Shown here: positions 51,570-60,348 of the stretch, piece after piece
How positions within the stretch are numbered: position 1 is the first letter of the stretch
Layout: each line of letters starts with the position of its first letter
Notes under the pieces: model-generated
What the model saw: the letters and a program-made list of their open reading frames with translations, nothing else
Told to the model about the DNA's origin: nothing
Databases searched by the model: none
Program-made: the position numbers and the translations under genes
Source of the DNA: Actinotalea caeni
GTDB lineage: Bacteria > Actinomycetota > Actinomycetes > Actinomycetales > Beutenbergiaceae
Reading direction: 5' to 3'
DNA: 64,000 bases
NCBI RefSeq assembly: GCF_009733795.1
Contig: NZ_WNXX01000001.1
Coordinates: 186,001 to 250,000, forward strand

Positions 51570-51586
51570 ATACCCCCTAGGGGTAT
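51570..51586. promoter_or_regulatory. CsoR-type copper operator
   Basis: ATACCCCCTAGGGGTAT has perfect 7-bp arms (ATACCCC/GGGGTAT) around a 3-bp centre, the form bound by CsoR copper repressors. It is in the promoter region of copB and between it and the divergent kinase gene. Confidence 0.8.
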
Positions 51587-51624
51587 TCCAGTGCGGAATC
51601 CTGGTCTCGCTGTAGCGTCGAGCC

Positions 51625-52323
51625 ATGGAGCTGGTGGCCGGCGGGCGGGACGCGGACGTCTACCGGCACGGACCCGACCACGTGCTGCGGCGGTACCGCG
51701 ACGGCCGCTCGGCCGAGGCGGAGGCCGCCCTCCAGCGCGATCTCGCCGGGCTCGGGTTCCCGGTGCCCGCGGTGGTCGCGGCGGACGGGGCCGATCTCGT
51801 CATGGAGCGGGTCGATGGGGAGCCGATGGCGACGGCGCTGCTCGGCGGCCGTCTCGACCCGGTGGCCGCGGGGTCCGTGCTGGCGGACCTGCACGCACGC
51901 CTGCACGGCCTGGTCTGGCCGGGCGGTCAGCCGTTGCTGCACCTCGACCTGCACCCGTTCAACGTCCTCATGGCCCCCCACGGACCCGTGGTCATCGACT
52001 GGTCCAACGCTCGCCCGGGCCCGGCCGGTCTCGACCTCGCGACCACGGCCGTGATCCTCGCCCAGGTCGCCGGCTCCCCCACGATCCTCCTCGAGCACCC
52101 CGACGTCGCCCGCTCACCTCTCGGCCACGACGCTGCCGACCTGGCCGCTCGGCTGCGGGCGCTGCTCGCCGCCTTCCTCGCCGCGACCGACGCCGCGTCG
52201 CTGGCCGACCACCTCGAGGAGGCGGTCGCCCGCCGTCGTGCGGACCGCTACCAGACGGCGGCCGAGCGCACCCGTCTCGACGGCGCGGCCGCGCTGGCGC
52301 GGGAGCTGCTCGCTCAGTCGTAG
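51625..52323 (+). CDS. Small APH/choline-kinase-like phosphotransferase
   Basis: This 232-residue kinase-fold protein lacks a full N-lobe but keeps the active site: [13 protein letters not shown] (Brenner motif) and [18 protein letters not shown] (metal-binding Asp). It is shorter than typical aminoglycoside kinases. The substrate is unknown. TAGCGT lies six bases before the ATG, so the message is leaderless. Its end overlaps imuB on the other strand by ten bases. Confidence 0.84.
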   Translation: MELVAGGRDADVYRHGPDHVLRRYRDGRSAEAEAALQRDLAGLGFPVPAVVAADGADLVMERVDGEPMATALLGGRLDPVAAGSVLADLHARLHGLVWPGGQPLLHLDLHPFNVLMAPHGPVVIDWSNARPGPAGLDLATTAVILAQVAGSPTILLEHPDVARSPLGHDAADLAARLRALLAAFLAATDAASLADHLEEAVARRRADRYQTAAERTRLDGAAALARELLAQS

Positions 52324-53930
52324 ACGCCCTCCACCCACCACGAGTCCCCCTCGCCGGCGAGGAGCAGCGCGATCTCGCCGCACACGACCTGCACGTAGGT
52401 ACGCGGACGGCCTCCCGCCCACCACCGCTCGTGCACCGGCCACGGCCCGGCCCACCCGGTGACCTCGTAGCGGCGTCGGTGCACCTCGACGCGGGCGGGC
52501 ATGCCGTGCAGCACGCCGCGATCGGCGACCACGACCGGCGTGCCGTCGTCGTCGAGCACGCGGGCCGGCACCGGCGTCGCGGGCACGGTGGCCGGCAGCG
52601 GCGAGGGGATCTGACCGGGCCACGGGGCCCGGGGGTCGCGCAGCGCGACGGGCTCGTCACCCCAGGCCACCAGCCGCACCCGGTCGCGAGGCGAGCGGCC
52701 GCCCTGCAGCACGGGCGCGAGCACGGCGTCGGCGCCGATGAGTCCCTGCACCCGCAGCGCCGCACGACCCGCCTGCGCCTGACCCCGGCCGTGCCGGCCC
52801 CACAGCCCGTCGGAGACCGCTGCGGCCGGGCTGACCTCCTCGGCCGCCAGCTCGAGGAAGGTCAGCGGGGCGCTCGGCCGCTGCCCGTTGCGCCCGGACA
52901 GCCACCCCTCCAGCTGCCAGCGCACCCGGTCGGTGAGCTCGGCCGCGGTCAGCGCACCGCCGTCGAGGCGCCAGCTGCGCTCGAGCGAGCCGCCGTCCTC
53001 GGTGCGAGCGTGCACCCGCAGCCGGGCGCACACGACACCCCGACGCAGCATCGACGTCTGCAGCTCCTCCGCCAGCCGGCGGGCCGCGAACGCGGCCGCG
53101 TCGACGCGGTGGGCGGGCGGGTCGAGATCGGCCTGCACCGTGATGTCGGGCTCGGCACGCCGCACCTGCGGCGGCTGCGCGTCCAACCCCTGCGCCAGCC
53201 GGTGCGCCTGCAGCCCCAGCGCACCGAATCGCGGCCCCACGTGCGCCGGGCGCAGCCGGGCCACGTCGCCCAGGGTGGCGAGCCCGAGCCGGCGGAACAG
53301 GTCGACCAGCTCCACGAGCCGGGCGCGCGAGTCGCGCGTCGTCGTCACGTGCACGAGGTCGCGCACGTCGCGGCGCGCGAGAAACTCCGCCGAGCGCCCC
53401 GGTGGCACGTGCACCTGCTCGCGGGCCGCCAGCATCGCCGCCAGCACGCCGTCGGCGAGGCCGACCTGTGCCTCCGCGCCCACCTCGGCGGCCGCGCCCA
53501 CCAGCGACTCCGCCAGCGCCGCCTCCGAGCCCAGGTAGCGCACCGGGCCCCGCGCCGGCAGCACGGCCACCCCGGGCCGCAGCAGCAGCACGTCCGGGGC
53601 GACCTCCTCCAGCGCCTGCATCACCGGCTCGAACGCCCGCACGTCGCGCCCCTCGTCGGCCGCGACCAGCACGAGCTCGGGGCACACGCCCTGCGCGGTG
53701 CGACGCCGCATGCCGCGGCGCACGCCCTCCGCCCGCGCCTGCGCCGAGACCGCGACCAGCCCGCGGCCGTCGTGGAGCGCGACCGGCAGGTGCGCCTCGG
53801 CGAGCCCCTCGGACACCGCGGCCACGACCGGCCAGTCCGGCACCCAGAGCACCGCCAGCCGGGTGGCCTGCTCCGCCGTCCGCCCCCGCTCCTGCGGCGC
53901 CACGGGCGGCATCGAGGTGACGGCGCTCAT
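52314..53930 (-). CDS. imuB: ImuB, Y-family polymerase-like mutasome protein
   Basis: This 538-residue protein of the DinB/UmuC superfamily begins RLAVLWVPDWPVV, where active polymerases have a DMD motif. The catalytic acidic residues are not evident, as in known ImuB. LVDLFRRLGLATLGDVARLRPAHVGPRFG is the helix-hairpin-helix/thumb, and a little-finger-like and C-terminal tail follow. ImuB links DnaE2 to the sliding clamp. The start overlaps the imuA' stop by one base (TGATG). Its partner dnaE2 lies about 17 kb away in this window under a second SOS box. Confidence 0.92.
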   Translation of the reverse strand: MSAVTSMPPVAPQERGRTAEQATRLAVLWVPDWPVVAAVSEGLAEAHLPVALHDGRGLVAVSAQARAEGVRRGMRRRTAQGVCPELVLVAADEGRDVRAFEPVMQALEEVAPDVLLLRPGVAVLPARGPVRYLGSEAALAESLVGAAAEVGAEAQVGLADGVLAAMLAAREQVHVPPGRSAEFLARRDVRDLVHVTTTRDSRARLVELVDLFRRLGLATLGDVARLRPAHVGPRFGALGLQAHRLAQGLDAQPPQVRRAEPDITVQADLDPPAHRVDAAAFAARRLAEELQTSMLRRGVVCARLRVHARTEDGGSLERSWRLDGGALTAAELTDRVRWQLEGWLSGRNGQRPSAPLTFLELAAEEVSPAAAVSDGLWGRHGRGQAQAGRAALRVQGLIGADAVLAPVLQGGRSPRDRVRLVAWGDEPVALRDPRAPWPGQIPSPLPATVPATPVPARVLDDDGTPVVVADRGVLHGMPARVEVHRRRYEVTGWAGPWPVHERWWAGGRPRTYVQVVCGEIALLLAGEGDSWWVEGVYD

Positions 53931-54787
53931 CAGCCCGCCCTCGCCCAGTCGACCTCGAGGCCCGCGTCCTCCGCGGGCTCGACGGCCCCGCCGGGCACAG
54001 CGGGCGCCGGCCGCTCGGCCGGGGCCGGCACCACACCGCCGCCCGCCACCATCCTGACCCGTGCGCTGCGCTGGGTCGCGAGCCCGCGCGCGTAGGAGGT
54101 GACGGTCATCTCGCGGCCGGTGAGCACGCCGTGCCCCGCCCCGACCCCGAACCACGACCGCTCGCCGACCTCCAGCACCACCTGCGCCCCCGGCCAGGTG
54201 TCGCAGGTGAGCAGCACGGCCTCGCGCGTGCGCAGCCGGGAGGTGGCGGTGCGGCGGTCGGCCACGCTCAGGGCGGCGCACCGGCCGAGCACCACGACAT
54301 CGAACCCGTCGACGACGGCACCCAGCACCGCCGCCGCCCCGGGACCCGGGCTCGGCACCACCACGGTGCGCTCCAGGTCGAGCCCGGCCTCGGCCGCGGC
54401 GGCCAGCCCGACGTCCGGCATCGCCACCACCGCGCACCAGGTGTCCTGCTCACGGCCCCCCGCGGCCGCCGCGGCCAGCGCGAGCAGCAGCGAAGTGGAG
54501 CCCGAGACCTGCACCGCGGTGCCGCGGCGCAGCCCGCCCGCGGGGAACAGCCGCTCCAGCCCGGGCGGCACCGGCAGCAGCAGCTCTGCGGGGACGGCGG
54601 TCGACGGCGTCGCCTCCGCCCCCACCTCGCCCCCGTCGCCCTCGCCGGACGCCGCGACACGGCCAGAGCCCGAGGCGGTCAGCGTGGTGACCCCCGTGAG
54701 GCGCTGCCGCAGACCCGCGCTCGCCTCGGCGGTGGCCAGAGCGCGCTGGGCCGCCGCCAGTCGCGCTGCCCGGCTCTCCTCCCGCAC
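53930..54787 (-). CDS. imuA': ImuA'-like mutasome accessory protein
   Basis: This 285-residue RecA-fold-like protein has a degenerate P-loop region (FPAGGLRRGTAVQVSGSTSLLLALAA), with no GxxxxGKT, then a core ending in LLTCDTWPGAQVVLEVGERSWFGVG. This matches actinobacterial ImuA' rather than true RecA. It is expected to bind ImuB through its C-terminal region. I prefer the GTG at 54787, about ten bases after GGGAGG; the GTG at 54796 is too close to it. A LexA box and promoter lie about 95 bp upstream. Confidence 0.86.
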   Translation of the reverse strand: MREESRAARLAAAQRALATAEASAGLRQRLTGVTTLTASGSGRVAASGEGDGGEVGAEATPSTAVPAELLLPVPPGLERLFPAGGLRRGTAVQVSGSTSLLLALAAAAAGGREQDTWCAVVAMPDVGLAAAAEAGLDLERTVVVPSPGPGAAAVLGAVVDGFDVVVLGRCAALSVADRRTATSRLRTREAVLLTCDTWPGAQVVLEVGERSWFGVGAGHGVLTGREMTVTSYARGLATQRSARVRMVAGGGVVPAPAERPAPAVPGGAVEPAEDAGLEVDWARAG

Positions 54788-54879
54788 GTCCACCACCTCC
54801 CTGCTCCGCTGCCGGTGACGCTAGGAGCGACCACCGACACGACGTCCCCTGTCGCTGTCCCCTGCCGCTCGGACCGTCC

Positions 54880-54923
54880 TCGAACGGATGTTCTATTGAA
54901 CTCCGCGGCACCGACGCTGTCAA
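54880..54923 (-). promoter_or_regulatory. SOS promoter of imuA'-imuB with LexA box
   Basis: TTGACA (54918-54923) and TTCAAT (54895-54900) are 17 bp apart on the minus strand. The LexA box TCGAACGGATGTTCTA (54880-54895; 11 of 12 consensus positions, with a perfect GAAC-N4-GTTC core) directly follows the -10, covering the transcription start. Confidence 0.82.
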
Positions 54924-55021
54924 CGCGGCCCGCCCTCACCGGCGCCGCTGCCCCGGTTCGCCTCGGGAGCCAGGGCGAAGGTCCCGACGACGCCGTCGGG
55001 GACGCCGTTACGGTGCGCTTC

Positions 55022-55465
55022 ATGACCGTGCCGATCCTGTCGACCTTCCCCGCAGCGACCCCGGTCGCCACCGCGGCGACGTGGCTGTGGCTGGGCATGG
55101 TGCTGGCGATCTCGTTCCTCGAGGCACCGCTGAAGTTCCGCGCCCCTGGCATCACGCTGCCGCTCGGTCTCGGCATCGGGCGGCTGGTGTTCCGGGCGCT
55201 CAACGCCGTCGAGACGGTGCTCGCCGTCGCGCTGGTCGTCTGCGTGCTGCTCGGCCCCGCCCCGGGCGAGGTCGGCGCTGCCGTCGCGGTGCTGGCCCTG
55301 CTCGTGCAGCTGGTCGCGATCCGCCCCCGGCTGACCCGGCGCACCGATGCCGTCCTCGCCGGCGGCCCGACCGACCGGCGCTCCCACGCCCATGTGGCCT
55401 ACGTCGTCGTCGAGGTCGTCAAGGTGGTCGGGCTCGTCGCGACCGGTGTCGTGCTGCTGCCCTGA
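55022..55465 (+). CDS. Small four-helix membrane protein, unknown function
   Basis: This 147-residue hydrophobic protein has four predicted helices. A charged motif FLEAPLKFRAPGI follows the first helix, and RRSHAHVAYVVVEVVKVVGLVATGVVLL forms the last. I do not recognise a named family with confidence. TACGGT lies seven bases before the ATG, consistent with a leaderless start. It is divergent from the imuA' operon. Confidence 0.78.
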   Translation: MTVPILSTFPAATPVATAATWLWLGMVLAISFLEAPLKFRAPGITLPLGLGIGRLVFRALNAVETVLAVALVVCVLLGPAPGEVGAAVAVLALLVQLVAIRPRLTRRTDAVLAGGPTDRRSHAHVAYVVVEVVKVVGLVATGVVLLP

Positions 55466-55517
55466 TATCCGGTGTATCCCGTGCCGCCGCGGGCGCACCG
55501 CGTGCGAGGGTGGTCGC

Positions 55518-56111
55518 ATGCCGTTCCCGACCCAGGCCGCCCCGCCGCCCGCACGGCTGGTCGCCGACACCCTGCTGCTGCGCCCGATCGCCGACGCCGA
55601 CGCCGAGATCGACCACGACGCGCTCATGGAGACCCGCGACTTCCTACGGGTCTGGGAGCAGACCGGCTGGCCCGCGGACGACTTCTCGGTCGAGGACAAC
55701 CGCGCCGACCTGGCCACGCTCGAGCAGCGGCACGCCGACGGCGTCGCCTACACCTACACGGTGCTCGACCCCACCGGGACCCGCTGCCTGGGCTGCGTGT
55801 ACGTGATGCCCCGCGACGCGCGGTTCCTCGCGCTCTCGACGATCACGCCGCTCGCCGAGCACCGCTGGGACGACGTCGAGGCGGCCGTCTACCTGTGGGT
55901 GCGCGCCTCGGAGCAGGAGCGCGGCACCGACCGGACGCTGCTCGAGCACCTGCGGACGTGGTTCGCGATGGCGTGGGGCCTGCGCCGCGTCGTCCACGTC
56001 ACCCACGAGGACCTGGCCCAGCAGGTGGCGCTGCTCGCCGACGCCGGCCTGGCGCCGCAGTTCGCGATCGAGGAGCCCGGCAAGCAGGGTCGCTACCTGG
56101 CCTACGGCTGA
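55518..56111 (+). CDS. GNAT-family N-acetyltransferase-like protein
   Basis: This 197-residue protein begins with TLLLRPIADADAEIDHDALMETRDFL, has a central sheet with YTYTVLDPTGTRCLGCVYV, and ends with LLADAGLAPQFAIEEPGKQGRYLAY. The usual RxxGxG/A acetyl-CoA loop is replaced by SEQERGTDRTLLEHLRTWF, so acetyl-CoA binding is less certain. A hairpin follows. The substrate is unknown. Confidence 0.75.
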   Translation: MPFPTQAAPPPARLVADTLLLRPIADADAEIDHDALMETRDFLRVWEQTGWPADDFSVEDNRADLATLEQRHADGVAYTYTVLDPTGTRCLGCVYVMPRDARFLALSTITPLAEHRWDDVEAAVYLWVRASEQERGTDRTLLEHLRTWFAMAWGLRRVVHVTHEDLAQQVALLADAGLAPQFAIEEPGKQGRYLAYG

Positions 56112-56118
56112 CGGCGCT

Positions 56119-56139
56119 GGGCACCCCTCGCGGGTGCCC
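56119..56139 (+). terminator. Terminator hairpin
   Basis: GGGCACCC pairs with GGGTGCCC over a 5-base loop, eight bases after the GNAT stop and immediately before the -10 of the next gene. Confidence 0.65.
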
Positions 56140-56152
56140 TACCGTGGCGACC

Positions 56153-56710
56153 ATGCGACTCGGAACCCTCGACTGGAGCCCCGCGCTCGACCACGTCGAC
56201 CTGCTGGCCACGCCCGTCGTCGCCCGGCTGCGCGACGCCGTCGAGCAGGGTGGTGAGCACGCGCAGGCGGCCCACGCCGTCCTCGCGACGCCGATCGACC
56301 CCGACCTCGCCGACACCGCCGCGATGACCGAGGCCTACGAGCTGCCGCTGGAGATCTCCGGCAACTGCGTGCTCGTCGCGGGCAGCCGGGCCGGCGAGGA
56401 ACGCGTGGCCGCGTGCGTCGTGCGGGCGACGACGCGCGCCGACGTCAACACGACGGTGCGCAAGCGGCTCGACGTCCGCAAGGCGTCGTTCCTGCCGATG
56501 GAGACCGCGGTCGCCGACTCCGGCATGGCCTACGGCGGCATCACGCCGATCGGGCTGCCGGCGCGGTACCGGGTGATGGTCGACGCGAGCCTGGTCGACG
56601 CCGAGCACGTGATCATCGGGTCCGGCACCCGCGGCTCGAAGCTCGTGCTGCCGGGGTCGGCCCTCGTGCTGCTCACCGACGCCGAGGTGGTCGAGGGCCT
56701 GGGGCGCTGA
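56153..56710 (+). CDS. YbaK/ProX-family aminoacyl-tRNA deacylase-like protein
   Basis: This 185-residue protein of the YbaK/EbsC fold has NCVLVAGSRAGEERVAACVVRATTRADVNTTVRKRLDVRKASFLPMETAVADSGMAYGGITPIGLP. The Lys of RKASF and the GGITPIGLP loop are the conserved editing-site elements. It probably hydrolyses mischarged tRNA such as Cys- or Ala-tRNA-Pro. It has an ATG start with TACCGT seven bases upstream (leaderless). Confidence 0.9.
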   Translation: MRLGTLDWSPALDHVDLLATPVVARLRDAVEQGGEHAQAAHAVLATPIDPDLADTAAMTEAYELPLEISGNCVLVAGSRAGEERVAACVVRATTRADVNTTVRKRLDVRKASFLPMETAVADSGMAYGGITPIGLPARYRVMVDASLVDAEHVIIGSGTRGSKLVLPGSALVLLTDAEVVEGLGR

Positions 56711-56713
56711 GCG

Positions 56714-57325
56714 CTAGACCCGCTCGACCGGCTGCCGCAGGATCGTGCGCAGCTTCTCGGGCGCGGTGCGACGCGCGTCGCTGAGGTAGATCTCGTGGTG
56801 CCGGCCGCGCAGGCGCAGCCCCTGCGACGGCACGAACCGCTCGTGGATCTCCGCCAGCACCGGACCCTCCTCGTCGTAGGGACCGATGTGCAGGGTCTGC
56901 ACGCACAGCCCCTCGTCGAGCTCCTCGAGCCGCACCTGGTCGAGCAGCGGCGCGTCCTTCCCGGCGGCGGCCTCCCGGGCCGCCTCGACGTGCGCCGCGT
57001 CGAGCCAGTCGGGGACGACGAGCATGACGGTCCAGTCCCACTGCGTCTTGTCGCGCGCCGTGGTGAACGTCGCCAGGTCCTCGGCCCACCACAGCGCCTC
57101 GAGCGGCCCGACGACGTAGTCGCGGTCGAGCTCGCGCCTGCTCAGGAGCTTCAGCGTGTAGGCGAGGGGGTAGATCGAGGCCAGCGCGTCGGCGTAGGCC
57201 TGCGAGGTGTTGGGGTCGCCGTGGCCGTCGAGCGCGAGGTAGCGGCGCGGCGGGATGTCGACCAGCGCGAGCTCGCCGCGCCTCGCGGTGTACCCCGCGA
57301 GCTCCTTCTTGAGATCGACCTTCAC
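56714..57325 (-). CDS. GyrI-like small-molecule-binding domain protein
   Basis: This 203-residue protein of the GyrI/SOUL-like (PF06445) fold has VDLKKELAGYTARRGELALVDIPPRRYLALDGHGDPNTSQAYADAL and a C-terminal LCVQTLHIGPYDEEGPVLAEIHERFV with GRHHEIYLSD. There is no DNA-binding domain, so it is a stand-alone binder or hydrolase. The GTG start overlaps the exonuclease stop by four bases (GTGA), so both come from one leaderless promoter upstream of the exonuclease. Confidence 0.85.
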   Translation of the reverse strand: MKVDLKKELAGYTARRGELALVDIPPRRYLALDGHGDPNTSQAYADALASIYPLAYTLKLLSRRELDRDYVVGPLEALWWAEDLATFTTARDKTQWDWTVMLVVPDWLDAAHVEAAREAAAGKDAPLLDQVRLEELDEGLCVQTLHIGPYDEEGPVLAEIHERFVPSQGLRLRGRHHEIYLSDARRTAPEKLRTILRQPVERV

Positions 57326-58278
57326 CGCGTGAGCGCCTCCAGCACGCGCCGCACCGAGCTGTCCAGGCCCCAGCGGTCCACCAGCTCCACGAGCGACTCG
57401 GGGGCGCGCGGCAGCGGGTGCTCGTCGTCGCCACCGGGCACGACGAGGTCGGTCGTCGTGACGCCGAGGTCGAGGTCGCGGCGCACCGCGACCACCCGCG
57501 GCGCGACGTCGAGGTAGTCGGCGGCCGCCTTGATCTTGGCGCGCAGGCCGGCCGCCATCGGCACCGTGGGATCGGCCGCGGCCGCCCGGATCCCGGCCAG
57601 GTCGCCGTAGGAGGTCAGCAGCGACGCCGCGGTCTTCTCGCCCACGCCGGCGACGCCCGGCAGGCCGTCGGAGGCGTCGCCGCGCAGCGTCGCGAAGTCG
57701 GCGTACTGGCTGCCTGCGACCCCGTACTTGGTACGGACGACGGCGTCGGTCACCTGCTCGTGCTTGCCCACCCCGCGCGCGGTGTAGAGCACCCGGATCT
57801 CGAGGTCGTCGTCGACGAGCTGGAACAGGTCGCGGTCGCCGGTGACGACGTCGACCGGCATCCCGGCGTCGGTCGCGAGGGTCCCGATGACGTCGTCGGC
57901 CTCCGCGGCGGGCGCGCCGACGACCGCGATGCCGAGGGCCTCGAGGAGCGCGCGGATCACCGGGATCTGGACCTCGAGCGGGTCGGGCACCTCCTCGACG
58001 TCGGGCGCGCCCGGCACGACCTCCTCGACGCGGTGCGCCTTGTAGGAGGGCAGCAGGTCGACCCGCCACTGCGGGCGCCAGTCGTCGTCCCAGCAGCACA
58101 CCAGGTGCGTCGGCCGGTACTCCCCGGTGAGCCGGGCGATGAAGTCGAGCAGCCCGCGCACCGCGTTCACGGGTGTGCCGTCGGGTGCCGTGATCGAGTC
58201 CGGGACGCCGAAGAACGCTCGGAAGTACAGGCTCGCGGTGTCGAGCAGCATCAACCGCTGCGGCGCAGGTGAGGTCAC
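57322..58278 (-). CDS. 5'-3' exonuclease (PolA N-domain/FEN-like)
   Basis: This stand-alone flap-endonuclease-type protein of 318 residues has LLDTASLYFRAFFGV, the acidic metal site AAEADDVIGTLA and VTGDRDLFQLV. The helix-three-turn-helix is GDASDGLPGVAGVGEKTAASLL. It processes Okazaki or repair flaps alongside full-length PolA. The GTG start is leaderless, with TAGCGT six bases before it. It is co-transcribed with the GyrI-like gene. Confidence 0.93.
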   Translation of the reverse strand: MTSPAPQRLMLLDTASLYFRAFFGVPDSITAPDGTPVNAVRGLLDFIARLTGEYRPTHLVCCWDDDWRPQWRVDLLPSYKAHRVEEVVPGAPDVEEVPDPLEVQIPVIRALLEALGIAVVGAPAAEADDVIGTLATDAGMPVDVVTGDRDLFQLVDDDLEIRVLYTARGVGKHEQVTDAVVRTKYGVAGSQYADFATLRGDASDGLPGVAGVGEKTAASLLTSYGDLAGIRAAAADPTVPMAAGLRAKIKAAADYLDVAPRVVAVRRDLDLGVTTTDLVVPGGDDEHPLPRAPESLVELVDRWGLDSSVRRVLEALTR

Positions 58279-58295
58279 GCGCTCACGCTAGCGGG

Positions 58296-58318
58296 CGGCA
58301 CCGACGGCTCAGGTGCCG
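58296..58318 (-). terminator. Terminator hairpin after the RNA methyltransferase gene
   Basis: CGGCACC pairs with GGTGCCG over a 9-base loop. It lies just past the stop of the SpoU-family gene on the minus strand and before the exonuclease promoter. Confidence 0.5.
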
Positions 58319-58328
58319 AACGCCGTGA

Positions 58329-59144
58329 TCAGCGCGTCGCCCAGAACGCGACCGCGGCCGCAGCGGCGACGTTGAGCGAGTCGACGCCGCCGGCCATCGG
58401 GATCCGCACCACGAGGTCGGCCGCCTCGACCGCGCCACGGGTGAGGCCGTCGCCCTCGGTGCCGAGGACCCAGGCGAGCCGCTCCGGCGGGTCGGCGGCG
58501 ACGTCGTCGAGCGTGACGGCGTGGTCGGCGAGGGCGAGCGCCGCGACCGTGAAGCCGGCGTCCCGGAGCGTCTCGACGCCGCCGGGCCAGGGGTCGATGC
58601 GGGTCCAGGGCACCTGGAACACCGTGCCCATCGACACCCGCACGCTGCGCCGGTAGAGGGGGTCGGCGCAGCGCGGCGTCACCAGCACCGCGTCGACGCC
58701 GAGCGCGGCCGCGCTGCGGAAGGCGGCTCCCACGTTGGTGTGGTCGACGACGTCCTCGAGGATCGCGACCCGGCGCGCTCCCGCGACGAGGTCGGCCACC
58801 GGCGCCAGCGGCGGCCGGTGCATGGCCGCGAGCGCACCACGGTGCAGGTGGAAGCCCGTGAGGCGCTCGAGCACCTCCTCGTCGGCCACGTAGACCGGCA
58901 CGTCGCCGTGCTCCCCCGCCCCGACCTCGAGCAGCACGTCGGCCATGCTCTCCAGCCACCGCGGCGCCATGAGGAACGACCGCGGGCGGTGCCCGGCCGC
59001 GACCGCCCGCCGGATCACGGTCGAGGACTCCGCGATGTAGAGGCCCTTGCTGGGCTCGTGCCGCGACCGCAGCGCGACGTCGGTCAGCCTCGTGTAGTCG
59101 GCGACGGCGGGGTCGTCGGGGTCGGTCAGCGTCACCAGGGGCAC
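58329..59144 (-). CDS. SpoU/TrmH-family RNA 2'-O-methyltransferase
   Basis: This 271-residue protein has an N-terminal substrate-binding domain (HEPSKGLYIAESSTVIRRAVAAGHRPRSFLM). The SPOUT knot domain follows: ILEDVVDHTNVGAAFRSAAALGVDAVLV, LAWVLGTEGDGLTRGAVEAADLVVRIPMAGGVDSLNVAAAAAVAFWA. It methylates ribose in rRNA or tRNA; the exact site is unknown. I chose the GTG at 59144, six bases after TACCGT, instead of a longer ATG form. Confidence 0.92.
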   Translation of the reverse strand: MPLVTLTDPDDPAVADYTRLTDVALRSRHEPSKGLYIAESSTVIRRAVAAGHRPRSFLMAPRWLESMADVLLEVGAGEHGDVPVYVADEEVLERLTGFHLHRGALAAMHRPPLAPVADLVAGARRVAILEDVVDHTNVGAAFRSAAALGVDAVLVTPRCADPLYRRSVRVSMGTVFQVPWTRIDPWPGGVETLRDAGFTVAALALADHAVTLDDVAADPPERLAWVLGTEGDGLTRGAVEAADLVVRIPMAGGVDSLNVAAAAAVAFWATR

Positions 59145-59175
59145 CGGGTCACGGTAGCCGCTGCGACGCACCGCC

Positions 59176-60348
59176 TCAGCGCGTCAGCAGCCGGCGTCGC
59201 GGCGCGAGGGTGCCCGCGACGACGTCGCCCGCCGCGAACTCGATCGCGTTGCGGTAGTGCATGGTGATCTGCTCGTTGACGGCGTCCCAGGTGCAGCCCT
59301 CGGTCGAGGCGCGCGCGGCGTCGCCCATCTGGCGGCGCAGCCCCGCGTCCTCGACGAGCTGCGCGACGTGACGGCGCATCGCCTGCAGGTCGCCCGGCGC
59401 GTAGAGGAAGCCGGTGACGCCGTGCTCCACGAGGTCGATCGGGCCGCCGCGCGCGGGGGCGACCACCGGCACGCCGCTGGCCTTGGCCTCCTGGATCGTC
59501 TGGGCGAACGTGTCCATCTCGCCGGTGTGGACGAACACGTCGAGGCTCGCGAGCAGCCGGGTGAGGTCGCTGCCGGCGAGGTGCCCGGTGAAGGTCGCCC
59601 TCGGCAGCGCCTTCGCGATGTGCTCGCGCCGGGGCCCGTCGCCCGCGACGATCAGCCGCACCCCCGGCAGCGACTGCAGCCCCGCCAGGTCCTCGACCTG
59701 CTTCTCGCGCGCCAGCCGGCCGACGTAGCCCACCAGCACCTCGTCGGGCCCGGCCACCGTCATGCGCAGCGCCTCGTCGCGGTGGCACGGCGAGAAGGCG
59801 TCCCGGTCGACGCCGTGCGGCCACACCGCCACCCGGTGCACGCCGCGGTCGATCAGCTGGCGACAGGCGTACGTGCTCGGCGCGAGCGACAGCGTGGCGC
59901 GGCGGTGGATGTCGGTCACGCGCTTCCACAGCAGCGGCTCGAGCTGCTTGACCTTGTACCGGCGCGCGTAGGTGGGCGCCTCGGTCTGGTAGACGGCGAC
60001 GCTCGGCAGCCCCAGCGTCTGCGCGGCGCCGATGGCCTGCCAGCCGAGCACGAACGGGGCCGCCAGGTGCACGACGTCGGGCGAGAAGTAGCGCAGGTGC
60101 TCCTCGAGGGTGCGCACCCGCGGGGTCGACAGCCGCATCTCGGCGTACCCGGGCAGCGGCACCGCGCGGAAGCGCCGCACCTCGGCGCCGGCGTAGGAGT
60201 CGACCGCGCTCGTGCGGCGCCCCGGCGCCGGTGCGAGCACCAGCACCTCGTCGCCGCGCTCGGCGAGGAAGTCGAGCAGCCGCAGCAGGGTGACGGTGAC
60301 ACCGTTGGCCTGCGGCAGGAACGACTCGGCGACGACCGCGATCCGCAC
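59176..60348 (-). CDS. GT4 glycosyltransferase (GDP-mannose alpha-mannosyltransferase MgtA/PimB-like)
   Basis: This 390-residue GT-B enzyme has the MgtA-like opening MRIAVVAESFLPQANGVTVTLLRLLDFLAERG, an acceptor-domain motif VWPHGVDRDAFSPCHRD, and a donor domain with VGYVGRLAREKQVEDL. The EX7E region is FAQTIQEAKASGVPVVAPARGGPIDLVEHGVTG. It is probably used for lipoglycan or glycolipid mannosylation at the membrane's inner face. The GTG start is leaderless (TAGAGT six bases before it). Confidence 0.9.
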   Translation of the reverse strand: MRIAVVAESFLPQANGVTVTLLRLLDFLAERGDEVLVLAPAPGRRTSAVDSYAGAEVRRFRAVPLPGYAEMRLSTPRVRTLEEHLRYFSPDVVHLAAPFVLGWQAIGAAQTLGLPSVAVYQTEAPTYARRYKVKQLEPLLWKRVTDIHRRATLSLAPSTYACRQLIDRGVHRVAVWPHGVDRDAFSPCHRDEALRMTVAGPDEVLVGYVGRLAREKQVEDLAGLQSLPGVRLIVAGDGPRREHIAKALPRATFTGHLAGSDLTRLLASLDVFVHTGEMDTFAQTIQEAKASGVPVVAPARGGPIDLVEHGVTGFLYAPGDLQAMRRHVAQLVEDAGLRRQMGDAARASTEGCTWDAVNEQITMHYRNAIEFAAGDVVAGTLAPRRRLLTR

